Shown here: positions 1-7,336 of the stretch, one piece after another
Numbering within the stretch: the stretch's first letter is position 1
Layout: the number at the start of each line of letters is the position of its first letter
NCBI GenBank assembly: GCA_964550935.1
Contig: CAZKBB010000002.1
Span: 33,316-97,315, forward strand
Direction: 5' to 3'
From: JBCBSP01 sp964550935
GTDB lineage: Bacteria; Pseudomonadota; Alphaproteobacteria; Caulobacterales; Maricaulaceae
DNA length: 64,000 bases
Position numbers and translations under genes: made by a program
Notes under the pieces: generated by a model
Database searches by the model: none
Seen by the model: the letters and a program-made list of their open reading frames with translations, nothing else
Told to the model about the DNA's origin: nothing

Positions 1-289
1 GCTGCTTGATCTGAAAACGGTGCGCTGCTCGGACTATGACAACCGCCACGCTCGCGTGCCGGGCTGCGTGAAGCTGACCCCAGACAATGTCGCCGCGCTG
101 GACTGGATGCCCAGGAGCTGCGCCTACCGGCGCATCCATGAGGGACGCGGCCTCGCCGACTGGCACCCGCTCGTCAGCGACGATCCCGAGAGCGTTCATC
201 GCGCCGGCGTGTCGGTGAAAGGCCGCCTCGTGGCTGAGGATGAGGTCGACTGGGACGACATTGAGGAGCGTATCGTCGGCGAGAATTAG
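1..289 (+). CDS. UPF0260 (YcgN-type) cysteine-cluster protein, 3' part
   Basis: The reading frame is open from base 2 to the TAG at 287-289, so the gene begins before the window and the GTG at 20 is probably internal. The visible 95 residues carry the C-terminal signature of the UPF0260/YcgN family: a CSDY motif, PGCVKLTP, a SCAYR motif, EGRGLADWHPLVS and an SVH..G.SV block. Three cysteines (in RCSDY, PGC and SCAY) belong to the conserved set thought to bind metal. Cellular function is not established. It precedes the GTA cluster on the same strand with a 126-base gap in which I see no clear gene; this gap could hold the GTA promoter, but no element is certain. Confidence 0.85.
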   Translation, partial: LLDLKTVRCSDYDNRHARVPGCVKLTPDNVAALDWMPRSCAYRRIHEGRGLADWHPLVSDDPESVHRAGVSVKGRLVAEDEVDWDDIEERIVGEN

Positions 290-415
290 GCCGATACGGG
301 GATAATCCGGCGGCTGCTCCCGCCTCGGACGATTGTTTCCATAAGTTGCTCAGTGCGTTGGCTGTTTTTCTGCAGAAGACGTTCGACCGCCCCGGTGCGC
401 GGCTAGTCTTCAGGC

Positions 416-892
416 ATGGTCGAAAAATCCGAAAACGAAACGCCGCAGCCGGATTGGGACGCGGTGATCGACGCCCTCGCGGCAGGTGAGACCCCGGAGG
501 AGCTGTTCGAGCGCCATGGCGTCACGGCGGACCTGCTTGAGGCCGAGCTGTCCCGGCAGGCCGCGGCGCGGCATGTGCGCACCGTCGATCTCGCCGTCAT
601 CCAGCTCTACGCCGAGCTTGAGGCGCTCACCGTGCGGCTTCGCGACGACGGACCCGATGCGGCCGAGGCGACGACGAAGAGAATGACCGCCGTCACCAAG
701 CTCATCCAGACGCTGGAGAGCATGAAGCTCGGACTGGAACGCGAAGCCGCCGGTGGACTGCATGACGAACAGGCTGAACTCGAGCGGCTTCGAGCGGATC
801 TGGAGCGCCGCATCCTGGGCATCGCTGCCGCCTGCTCACCGGACGAAATTCGCGACTGGGTTGGGTACCCGGCGCTTGAGGATGATTCGTGA
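416..892 (+). CDS. GTA small terminase-like protein (RcGTA g1 type)
   Basis: A 158-residue acidic, helix-rich protein that begins the GTA structural cluster. It occupies the slot of RcGTA ORFg1, which is known to act as the small terminase subunit partnering TerL during headful packaging of host DNA. The middle (about residues 65-135) is predicted to be helical and probably coiled coil, and the C-terminus ends with a short IRDWVGYP-like tail. The stop overlaps the terminase start (ATGATTCGTGA, 882-892), so translation is coupled. Sequence conservation of g1 is weak across alphaproteobacteria, so the assignment rests mainly on position, size and helical character. Confidence 0.75.
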   Translation: MVEKSENETPQPDWDAVIDALAAGETPEELFERHGVTADLLEAELSRQAAARHVRTVDLAVIQLYAELEALTVRLRDDGPDAAEATTKRMTAVTKLIQTLESMKLGLEREAAGGLHDEQAELERLRADLERRILGIAAACSPDEIRDWVGYPALEDDS

Positions 893-2087
893 CGACTGGC
901 TATTCTGGGCCAGACAGGCCCAGCTCGCGCCTCCGGGCGACTGGTCGATCTGGCTGTTTCTGGGCGGGCGCGGGGCTGGAAAGACCCGCGCCGGGGCGGA
1001 GTGGGTCCGGTCCCAGGTGCTCGGCGGGAAGAAGCGCATCGCGCTGGTCGCGCCGACCTATAACGACGCGCGCGAGGTGATGGTCGGCGGGCCCTCTGGC
1101 TTGTTGTCCATCGGGCCGCCGGAGCGCCGGCCGGTCTACTCGCCCTCGCGCCGCCGGTTGGAGTGGAGCGACGGGGTGGTCGGCTATGTGTTCTCGGCGG
1201 AAGATCCGGACGGGCTTCGCGGGCCTCAGTTTGACGCGGCGTGGGCCGATGAGTTCGCGGCCTGGCGCTACGCCCAGGCCACGCTCGACACGCTGCGCAT
1301 GGGGTTACGTTTGGGCGAGGATCCGCGCCTCGCGATCACGACGACGCCGAGGCCGATCCCGGCTCTGAAGCAGCTCGTGAAGAGCTCGGGCGTCGCCGTG
1401 ACGCGGTCGGCCACGGCTGAGAACCGCACAAGCCTCGCGCCGGGCTTCGTCGAGGCGATGAAGGAGGCTTACGGCGCCTCGCGCCTGGCCCGGCAAGAGC
1501 TCGACGGCGCCTTGATCGAGGACCCGGACGGGGCGCTGTGGACCCGTGAGATGATCGACGCGGCGCTCTCGCTCGACGCCGCAGCGCCCGAGCGCATCGT
1601 CGTCGGCGTTGATCCGCCGGCGGGCAGCGGCGAGGGCGACGAGTGCGGCCTGGTCGTCGTGGGCGGAGCTGGGACGGGCCGCGGGCTGACCGCCGTCGTG
1701 CTCGCTGACCGATCGCTGCGCGCCTCGCCCGAGGGCTGGGCGCGAGCGGTCGCCCAGGCGGTGGAGGCGTTCGACGCCGACGCGGTGGTGGCCGAAGCCA
1801 ACCAGGGCGGGGACATGGTGCGCGCCGTACTGACCCAGGCCGAGCCGGACCTGCCGGTCAGGCTGGTGCGCGCAAGCCGCGGCAAGCGCGCCCGCGCCGA
1901 GCCGATCGCGGCGCTTTATGCGCGCGGTCGCGTCGCGCATGCGGGACGGTTTCCCGCGCTCGAAGACCAGATGTGCGCCTTCGGCTCGCCGGAGAGTCGT
2001 GGCTCGCCCGACCGCGTGGACGCGCTGGTCTGGGCGCTCGCCGCACTCGCCGGCCCGAGTGCGGATCCACGTTTGAGGCGCCTCTAG
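882..2087 (+). CDS. GTA large terminase (ATPase and nuclease, g2)
   Basis: The 401-residue TerL packages host DNA into the GTA head. Walker A GGRGAGKT is at residues 28-35 and the Walker B-like WADEF at 121-125, with an ITTTPRP coupling motif near 152. The C-terminal RNase H-like nuclease shows VGVDP (D244), VVAEANQGG (E305) and DRVDALVWAL (D380). The frame is open upstream to 753, but ATG 882 gives the MIRDDWLFWARQAQ start usual for this family and overlaps the g1 stop. Its length is slightly below a typical phage TerL, as is common in GTAs. Downstream the portal starts 33 bases after the stop. Confidence 0.95.
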   Translation: MIRDDWLFWARQAQLAPPGDWSIWLFLGGRGAGKTRAGAEWVRSQVLGGKKRIALVAPTYNDAREVMVGGPSGLLSIGPPERRPVYSPSRRRLEWSDGVVGYVFSAEDPDGLRGPQFDAAWADEFAAWRYAQATLDTLRMGLRLGEDPRLAITTTPRPIPALKQLVKSSGVAVTRSATAENRTSLAPGFVEAMKEAYGASRLARQELDGALIEDPDGALWTREMIDAALSLDAAAPERIVVGVDPPAGSGEGDECGLVVVGGAGTGRGLTAVVLADRSLRASPEGWARAVAQAVEAFDADAVVAEANQGGDMVRAVLTQAEPDLPVRLVRASRGKRARAEPIAALYARGRVAHAGRFPALEDQMCAFGSPESRGSPDRVDALVWALAALAGPSADPRLRRL

Positions 2088-2119
2088 GCGCGAACCCGAC
2101 ATCAGAAAGGGACCACCCC

Positions 2120-3262
2120 ATGTGGAGGACGCTCCTCGGCCGTGAACGCAAGGCCGCAGGGGGGTTCGTGGCGTTGAGCCTCAGCCCGCCCGCGGCGTGG
2201 ACGCCGCGCGACTACGCCGCCTATGTGCGCGAGGGCTATGCGCGCAACGCCGTCACCCATCGCTGCGTGCGCCTGATCGCGGAGGCCGTCGCCGCGGTGC
2301 CCCTGCACGCCGGTGACGACGGGGAGGGCTCGCGCCGCGCGCTTGATCTCGTCAGCGCGCCGAACCCCGACGAGGCCGGCCAGGAGCTTCTCGAGAGCTT
2401 CATCGGGGCCCTGCAGGTCGCGGGCAACGCCTATATGGAGTTCGCCGGCGGCGAGGACGGGCCTCAGGCGCTCTACATGCTCAGGCCCGACCGCATGCGC
2501 GTGATCGCCGGGCCGAAAGGCTGGGCGGACGCCTGGGAGTATCGGGCCGGCGGAGAGCGGCGCGTGTTCGAGCGCGACCGCGCCCGCGGCCGCAGCCCGG
2601 TCCTTCACATGAAGCTCTTCAACCCGGGCGATGATCATTACGGCCTGCCGCCGATGGAGGCGGCTGCAAGGGCGGTCGACGTGCACAACGCCGGCGGGAC
2701 TTGGGCGAAGGCTCTGCTCGACAACGCCGCGCGGCCCTCCGGCGCGCTCGTGGTGGCCGGCCGTGAAGGCGGCGATGCGCGCCTGACGGAGAGCCAGTAC
2801 GAGCGCCTGAAGACCGAGCTCGAGGATCTCTACACCGGCCCGGCCAACGCCGGCCGGCCGCTGCTTCTGGAGGGCGGGCTCGACTGGAAGCCCATGGGGC
2901 AGAGCCCGGCGGAGATGGACTTCATCGAGCTGCGCCGCGAGGCCGCGCGCGAGATCGCGCTTGCGTTCGGCGTGCCGCCCATGCTGCTCGGCGTGCCCGG
3001 CGACAACACCTATTCCAATTACAAAGAGGCGAACCTCGCCTTCCATCGCCAGACGGTTCTGCCGCTGGCGCGCAAGACCGCGCGCGCCCTGTCGCGCTGG
3101 CTGTCGCCCTGGCTTGGCCCGGCGCGTCTGCAGCCGGCCGCGGAGGAACTGCCTGCGCTCAGCGAAGAGCGCGCGCGGCGCTGGAGCGAGATCTCCGGCG
3201 CGGACTTCCTCAGCGATGCAGAGAAGCGCCGTCTCCTCGGGCTGGAGGAGGCGCCGAGATGA
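2120..3262 (+). CDS. GTA portal protein (HK97 family, g3)
   Basis: The 380-residue HK97-type portal forms the dodecameric ring at the head vertex through which DNA enters and leaves. Recognisable segments are AYVREGYARNAVTHRCV near residue 35, a QVAGNAYMEF block near 97, and the conserved EMDFIELRREAAREIALAFGVPP segment near 260-285, followed by NTYSNYKEAN. The frame runs open from 1973, but ATG 2120 is preceded by AGAAAGGGA at 2104-2112 and gives the normal start. The stop overlaps the next ATG (ATGA, 3259-3262). Confidence 0.95.
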   Translation: MWRTLLGRERKAAGGFVALSLSPPAAWTPRDYAAYVREGYARNAVTHRCVRLIAEAVAAVPLHAGDDGEGSRRALDLVSAPNPDEAGQELLESFIGALQVAGNAYMEFAGGEDGPQALYMLRPDRMRVIAGPKGWADAWEYRAGGERRVFERDRARGRSPVLHMKLFNPGDDHYGLPPMEAAARAVDVHNAGGTWAKALLDNAARPSGALVVAGREGGDARLTESQYERLKTELEDLYTGPANAGRPLLLEGGLDWKPMGQSPAEMDFIELRREAAREIALAFGVPPMLLGVPGDNTYSNYKEANLAFHRQTVLPLARKTARALSRWLSPWLGPARLQPAAEELPALSEERARRWSEISGADFLSDAEKRRLLGLEEAPR

Positions 3263-3513
3263 GCGATGAAACAAGCTGGCGCTTCGAGCGCACGGTCTCG
3301 CTCGGCGTCGTCGTCGCGGTGCTGATGCAGACCGCGGCTGCCCTGATGTGGGCGGGCTCCACCGGAGAGCGCCTGCGCCATCTGGAGGAACGCGCCGCCG
3401 CCACGCTGGCTGTCAACGAGCGCCTGGCGCGGCTGGAGGAGCAGACCGTCCAGATGCGCGCCTCGCTCGATCGCATCGAGCGCCGCATGCACGACCAGGC
3501 GACCGGCGGCTAG
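3259..3513 (+). CDS. GTA g3.5-like small membrane/coiled-coil protein
   Basis: An 84-residue protein between portal and protease, the position of RcGTA g3.5. It has one hydrophobic segment at about residues 13-32 and then a charged heptad-like helix (residues 36-78, with LRHLEERAAATL and LARLEEQTVQMRASL) that looks like a coiled coil. No enzymatic motif is visible. Similar short proteins occur at this place in other alphaproteobacterial GTAs, but their role is not settled. Start ATG overlaps the portal stop. Confidence 0.75.
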   Translation: MSDETSWRFERTVSLGVVVAVLMQTAAALMWAGSTGERLRHLEERAAATLAVNERLARLEEQTVQMRASLDRIERRMHDQATGG

Positions 3514-3550
3514 ACGCCGGCCTCGCCCCTTCAGACATCGGGAGACGCCC

Positions 3551-4018
3551 ATGAGCGCCGGCGAAGCCGTCGGCGAACCGCTGAGCTTTAGCGGTTACGC
3601 CTCACTGTTCGACATCGAGGATCACGCGCGCGACGTCGTGCGCGCCGGCGCCTTCGCGCGCACCTTGACGGCGCGCGGCGCTTCGGGCGTGCGCATGTTG
3701 TTCCAGCATGACGCGGCCGAGCCCGTCGGCGTCTGGGACGAGATCCGCGAGGACGGGCGCGGGCTTTATGTCCGCGGACGTCTCCTGCCGGCGGCTGCGC
3801 GCGGGCGGGCGGTGATCGGCCTTGTTTCGCAAGGCGCGGTCGACGGGCTGTCGATCGGCTTTCGCACCCGGCGCTCCGCGCCGCGCCCCGGCGGAGGGCG
3901 CGATCTTCTCGAAATCGACCTGTGGGAAGTCTCAATCGTGACCTTCCCCATGCTCGCCCAGGCGCGTCTGCGCCGGGTCGCCGCGCCTGAGCGCGCGGCT
4001 TCGCTCGCGGCGGCCTGA
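3551..4018 (+). CDS. GTA prohead protease (HK97 family, g4)
   Basis: The 155-residue HK97-family serine protease (peptidase family S78) processes the capsid precursor during head assembly. The catalytic His is H53 in LFQHD and the nucleophile S101 in DGLSIGF; the conserved LWEVSIVTFPM stretch follows at about 124-134. N-terminal GYASLFDIEDHARDVV is typical of the family. A GGGAGA ribosome site at 3540-3545 supports ATG 3551. The target is the N-terminal part of the capsid protein encoded next. Confidence 0.95.
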   Translation: MSAGEAVGEPLSFSGYASLFDIEDHARDVVRAGAFARTLTARGASGVRMLFQHDAAEPVGVWDEIREDGRGLYVRGRLLPAAARGRAVIGLVSQGAVDGLSIGFRTRRSAPRPGGGRDLLEIDLWEVSIVTFPMLAQARLRRVAAPERAASLAAA

Positions 4019-4058
4019 CCGCCGACCGCTTCAACGCCCGACGATGGAAAGGACCCAC

Positions 4059-5276
4059 ATGACCCGGGAGACCAAGATGGCCGCGCCCAATGCAGAGGCG
4101 CGCGCCGCGATGCACGAATTTCTCTGCGCGTTCGAGAGCTTCAAGGACGCCAACGACCGCCGCCTCGACGAGATCGAGAAGAAGACCGGCGCCGACCCGC
4201 TCTTGGCCGAACAGGTCGACCGCATCGACCGCGCTCTGATCGAGCAGAAGCAGGCGCTCGACCGCATGGCGCTGGAAAGCCGCCGACCGGCGCTGGAGAC
4301 CGGCCGGCGCGGCGCGCAGGATGCGGGCTGGTCGGCCTATGTACGCCGCGGCGACGCCTCGAGCCTGCTCGAAGGCAAGTCGCTCTCGGCCGGCGTGGAC
4401 GCGGACGGCGGCTATGTCGCGCCGGCCGAGACCGAAGCGCTGATCACGCGCCTCGTCACGGAGGTGTCGCCGATCCGCGCCATCGCGTCGGTGAAGCAGA
4501 CCACGAGCCACACCTTCAAGCGCCCGGTGAGCCTTGGCGGCGCGGCCCATGGCTGGACCTCCGAGACCGGCGCGCGCACCGAGACCGATACAAGCTCGCT
4601 CGCGATCGCGGAGATTCCGACCGCGGAGCTCTACGCCATGCCCGCCGCCACGCCGGTGCTTCTGGAGGATGCGCTGGTCGATGTGGACCAGTGGCTCGCC
4701 GAGGAGGTCCGCGACGTCTTCGCCGAGGCAGAGGGCAAGGCCTTCGTCAACGGCGACGGGACGAACAAGCCCAGAGGCTTCCTCAACTACACCAAGGTCG
4801 CTGACGGGAGCGAAGTCTGGGGCGAGCTCGGCTATGTCGCCACGGGCGCGGCGGCGGACTTTCCCGCCGACGACCCGGTGGACGTGCTGATCGACCTGAT
4901 CTACGCGCCGGCCTCAGGCTATCGCGCCAACGGCCGCTTCGTGATGAACCGGCGCACCGTCTCCAAGGTGCGCAAGTTCAAGGACTCTGACGGCAACTAT
5001 ATCTGGCAGCCCTCCATGAGCGCGGGGCTCCCCGCGACGCTTCTGGGCTATCCGGTCACCGAAGCCGAGGACCTGCCCGACGTGGAGGCGAACGCCTTCG
5101 CGATCGCGTTCGGCGATTTCGAGCGCGGTTATCTCGTGGTGGATCGCCAGGGCGTCCAGGTCTTGCGCGACCCGTACTCGGCCAAGCCTTACGTCCTGTT
5201 CTATACGACCAAGCGCGTCGGGGGCGGGGTGCAGGACTTCAACGCGATCAAGCTTCTCAAGATCGCCGCCAGCTGA
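4059..5276 (+). CDS. GTA major capsid protein (HK97 fold, g5)
   Basis: The precursor of the head shell, 405 residues. Residues 20-75 form a charged helical delta domain that serves as built-in scaffold; the mature HK97 domain begins near SLSAGVDADGGYVAP (about 108-122), the usual cleavage neighbourhood for the g4 protease. The C-terminal half has the family signature NRRTVSKVRKFKDSDGNY and GYPVTEAEDLP. The upstream ATG at 4044 is in frame, but ATG 4059 is correctly spaced from GGAAAGG (4047-4053), so 4059 is preferred. A strong hairpin follows the gene at 5321-5364. Confidence 0.95.
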   Translation: MTRETKMAAPNAEARAAMHEFLCAFESFKDANDRRLDEIEKKTGADPLLAEQVDRIDRALIEQKQALDRMALESRRPALETGRRGAQDAGWSAYVRRGDASSLLEGKSLSAGVDADGGYVAPAETEALITRLVTEVSPIRAIASVKQTTSHTFKRPVSLGGAAHGWTSETGARTETDTSSLAIAEIPTAELYAMPAATPVLLEDALVDVDQWLAEEVRDVFAEAEGKAFVNGDGTNKPRGFLNYTKVADGSEVWGELGYVATGAAADFPADDPVDVLIDLIYAPASGYRANGRFVMNRRTVSKVRKFKDSDGNYIWQPSMSAGLPATLLGYPVTEAEDLPDVEANAFAIAFGDFERGYLVVDRQGVQVLRDPYSAKPYVLFYTTKRVGGGVQDFNAIKLLKIAAS

Positions 5277-5320
5277 ATGCGATCGGCGCGCCCGCGCGTC
5301 CCTCTCGCGCGACGCCGCCG

Positions 5321-5364
5321 GCGGAGCGCCGCCGTCTTCCTCCCCCCGGGCGGCGGCGCTCCGC
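5321..5364 (+). terminator. hairpin after the capsid gene, possible attenuator
   Basis: A perfect 13-base-pair inverted repeat, GCGGAGCGCCGCC at 5321-5333 and GGCGGCGCTCCGC at 5352-5364, encloses an 18-base pyrimidine-rich loop and is followed by ACTTCTTCTTC rather than a clean T run. It sits in the 123-base gap between capsid and g6, the longest gap among the head genes. It may reduce transcription beyond the abundantly needed capsid gene or protect the 3' end of capsid mRNA; which of these is unproven. Confidence 0.5.
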
Positions 5365-5399
5365 ACTTCTTCTTCAAGCTTCAACACGGAGACGCCGCC

Positions 5400-5999
5400 A
5401 TGCCGGTCGTCGAACTGACCGCGCCTGCGGTCGAGCCCGTCTCGCTGGCCGAGGCGAAGGCTTTCCTGCGTGTGGGCCACGGCGACGAGGATGCGCTCAT
5501 CGGCCTGATGATCCGCGCCGCGCGCACCGGCGTGGAAAGTCTCACCGGGCGAGCGCTGATCGTGCGCGACTTTCGCGAGACGCTCGACGGCTGGCCGCTG
5601 CGGCGCTTCTCCGCGGCCGGGACCGCCTTCGCGCTCGCACGGCCTCCGCTAGCGTCGGTGTCCGAGGTGCGCGTGCGCGATCACACAGGCGATGAGATCG
5701 TCTGGGATCCGGCCGAGTACCGCATCGACACCGACTACGATCCGGGGCGGATCATCGCCCGGGCGCCGTTCGGGTTTCCAAGACCCGGCAAGCGTGCGGC
5801 GAGCGTCGAGATCGACTTCACCGCCGGCTACGGCGTTTCGGCCGACGAGGTGCCTGCGCCGCTGCGTGAAGCGACTCTCATCTACGCCGGCCGGCTCTAC
5901 GCGCGCGGCGATGCGCCGGAGGTCGCGCTACGGGGCGAGGGCGACCCAGGTGACACGGTGATGCGCCTTCTCAATCCCTATCGGAGCCGACGGCTATGA
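5400..5999 (+). CDS. GTA head-tail adaptor protein (gp6-like connector, g6)
   Basis: A 199-residue connector of the phage head-tail adaptor type that binds under the portal. The N-terminal PVSLAEAKAFLRV and the DALIGLMIRAARTGVESLTGRAL segment are diagnostic of gp6/phiE125 gp8-like proteins. The frame is open upstream to 5277 through the capsid-downstream hairpin; ATG 5400, nine bases after GGAG at 5388-5391, gives the family start. The stop overlaps the next gene (ATGAG at 5996-6000), which is a g8 homologue, so the usual g7 stopper gene is missing between them. Confidence 0.88.
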   Translation: MPVVELTAPAVEPVSLAEAKAFLRVGHGDEDALIGLMIRAARTGVESLTGRALIVRDFRETLDGWPLRRFSAAGTAFALARPPLASVSEVRVRDHTGDEIVWDPAEYRIDTDYDPGRIIARAPFGFPRPGKRAASVEIDFTAGYGVSADEVPAPLREATLIYAGRLYARGDAPEVALRGEGDPGDTVMRLLNPYRSRRL

Positions 6000-6415
6000 G
6001 CGCTGAAGCCGCCTTCCAAGCCGCCGTGCTCGACCGGTTGCGCGCTGACGCCGGCGTGCAGTCGGTCTTCGGCGACCCGGCGCGGGTCTACGCCGGCGCG
6101 CCGCGCGGCGCAGCGTTCCCTTATGTCGTGCTCGGGGCGGGCGAAAGCGCGCCGGCCGACGCCGAGGGCGCGCGCCTGATCGACCACAAGCTGACCTTGG
6201 CGGTCCGCGCCAGGCGCTTGGACCTCGCCGCCGCCAAGCAGGCCGTCGGGCTGGTGCGCGACGCGCTCCACCTGGCCGATCTCACCCTTACAGATGGCGC
6301 GCGCTGCGTGCTCTGCCGCGTCGTCTACACCGACGTCGTGCGCGCCGGCGACGCCCGCTCGCTCACCGGCCTGGTGCGCCTGAACGCGCGCCTGGACCCG
6401 ATCGGAGAAGCGTGA
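5996..6415 (+). CDS. GTA tail terminator protein (DUF3168, g8)
   Basis: A 139-residue DUF3168 protein. In RcGTA the homologue (g8) forms the ring that closes the tail tube at the head-proximal end. Typical features are the N-terminal helix AAFQAAVLDRLRAD, the RVYAGAPRGAAFPYVVLG strand, a DHKLTLAVRAR segment and GARCVLCRVVYTD near residues 100-112. It overlaps g6 by four bases. Immediately after its stop the base composition becomes AT-richer and the inserted toxin-antitoxin module begins. Confidence 0.88.
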   Translation: MSAEAAFQAAVLDRLRADAGVQSVFGDPARVYAGAPRGAAFPYVVLGAGESAPADAEGARLIDHKLTLAVRARRLDLAAAKQAVGLVRDALHLADLTLTDGARCVLCRVVYTDVVRAGDARSLTGLVRLNARLDPIGEA

Positions 6416-6417
6416 TC

Positions 6418-6469
6418 AAGCATGCATAATGCTTCTAAAACTTGACCGGATATATCACCATGATATGTC
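6418..6469 (+). promoter_or_regulatory. toxin-antitoxin promoter/operator region
   Basis: AT-rich stretch just upstream of the toxin. It holds a perfect inverted repeat AAGCAT (6418-6423) / ATGCTT (6429-6434) and a second, nearly perfect one, ATATATCA (6450-6457) / TGATATGT (6461-6468). A TTGACC at 6442-6447 resembles a -35 box, with TATGTC at 6464-6469 as a weak -10 inside the second palindrome. Such nested palindromes suit autorepression by the HTH antitoxin encoded downstream. The elements are seen in the sequence; binding is inferred. Confidence 0.5.
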
Positions 6470-6475
6470 TAGCAC

Positions 6476-6802
6476 ATGGCTGACCGCTTAGGCTCCAAAT
6501 CGCCCGCCGATGCGACGCGGTGGATTAATGAGCTTGCGCGAAGCGACGAAATGAACCTTGTTTTGGCCAAACACGCAAAAGAGAGGCTGAAAGAGCGTGG
6601 GCTGATCCAGGCCGACCTGCTTCATGTGCTGAAGCAAGGGTTCGTTTATGATGAGGGTGATCCCGCTACACGCGAGGGATACTTCAAGTACCGGATCGAA
6701 GGGCCCACTCCGAACTGCGGCGGGCGGACTGTGTGTGCTGTCGTCATCCCGGGCGGCAACATTCTGAAGGTCGTGACTTTCATGTGGAGAGATGAAAAAT
6801 GA
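6476..6802 (+). CDS. type II toxin, DUF4258 family
   Basis: A 108-residue protein with a DUF4258 domain, a small RNase-like fold of the RelE/MqsR kind. Motifs are LAKHAKERLKERGLIQADLLHVL (about 30-52), an EGYFKYRIEGP strand near 67-77 and VCAVVIPGGNILKVVTFMW at the end. It overlaps the HTH antitoxin by ATGA (6799-6802), toxin first, the order also found for mqsRA. No good ribosome site precedes ATG 6476, consistent with low toxin synthesis. It lies inside the GTA cluster between g8 and g9 and is clearly lower in GC than both. mRNA cleavage is inferred from the family. Confidence 0.8.
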   Translation: MADRLGSKSPADATRWINELARSDEMNLVLAKHAKERLKERGLIQADLLHVLKQGFVYDEGDPATREGYFKYRIEGPTPNCGGRTVCAVVIPGGNILKVVTFMWRDEK

Positions 6803-7257
6803 CCGTGAAGTACATCGACTATCTGTACGATGAGTGCGGTCTCGATAACGTCGTGCTCGAGCGTTTCCCGTTGCGTCTAGACGACGATGGCGAGGAAGTC
6901 GTCACCATCCCCAATGTAAACTTGCTTCACCGCGTCCTCGTGCATGCTGTCGCGGTCAAGGAAGGCGGCTTAAAGCCCAAGGAGATCCGCTTCCTCCGCT
7001 CAGAGCTTGGGCTGTCACAGGCCGAACTGGCGAAACTCGTCGGGCGCGACGGCCAAACAGTCGGACGCTGGGAGCGGGGCGAGTGCCCGCTGGATCAGGC
7101 TGCGGAGATGGTGATCCGGAGGAAGGCGATAGAGTATGTGGGGCGCTCTGATTTAAGCGTCGAGCAGCTCGCTGAACGCTCGGTCTATTCGGCCGTAGAG
7201 CGTCCGATCCGGATCGAGGCAAGCGATCCGGGCTCGTACCATGCGATCGCTGCTTAA
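6799..7257 (+). CDS. MqsA-type HTH antitoxin
   Basis: A 152-residue XRE-type DNA-binding antitoxin. The N-terminal block YLYDECGLDNVVLE is the MqsA-like pattern that follows the zinc ribbon in classic MqsA, but the CxxC zinc motifs themselves are absent. Residues 62-97 form the helix-turn-helix, with EIRFLRSELGLSQAELAKLVG and QTVGRWERGE. The C-terminal extension to residue 152 is polar. It would neutralise the DUF4258 protein encoded just before and repress the palindromic promoter at 6418-6469. A terminator follows 23 bases after the stop. Confidence 0.82.
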   Translation: MTVKYIDYLYDECGLDNVVLERFPLRLDDDGEEVVTIPNVNLLHRVLVHAVAVKEGGLKPKEIRFLRSELGLSQAELAKLVGRDGQTVGRWERGECPLDQAAEMVIRRKAIEYVGRSDLSVEQLAERSVYSAVERPIRIEASDPGSYHAIAA

Positions 7258-7280
7258 CGCGATTCCAGTTCCCGTTTTTT

Positions 7281-7314
7281 AAAGGCCGTCCGGTTACGGG
7301 CGGCCTTTTTCTTT
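7281..7314 (+). terminator. rho-independent terminator of the toxin-antitoxin operon
   Basis: AAAGGCCGTCCG (7281-7292), a GTTA loop and CGGGCGGCCTTT (7297-7308) form a 12-pair stem containing one G-T wobble, followed by a T-rich tail (TTTTTCTTT, 7306-7314). It ends the inserted toxin-antitoxin unit and stands directly before g9 of the GTA tail genes, where it would be polar on g9-g15 unless there is read-through or a promoter downstream. Confidence 0.85.
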
Positions 7315-7336
7315 GGGCTCGAGAAAGGAGACGCTG

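Noticed and set aside
753..881. Longer start for the large terminase
   Set aside because: It would overlap g1 by 140 bases; the ATG at 882 gives the known N-terminus and a typical 11-base overlap.
5277..5399. 41-residue N-terminal extension of the g6 protein
   Set aside because: It would translate a strong hairpin region, is very Arg-rich and precedes a correctly placed ribosome site and family start at 5400.
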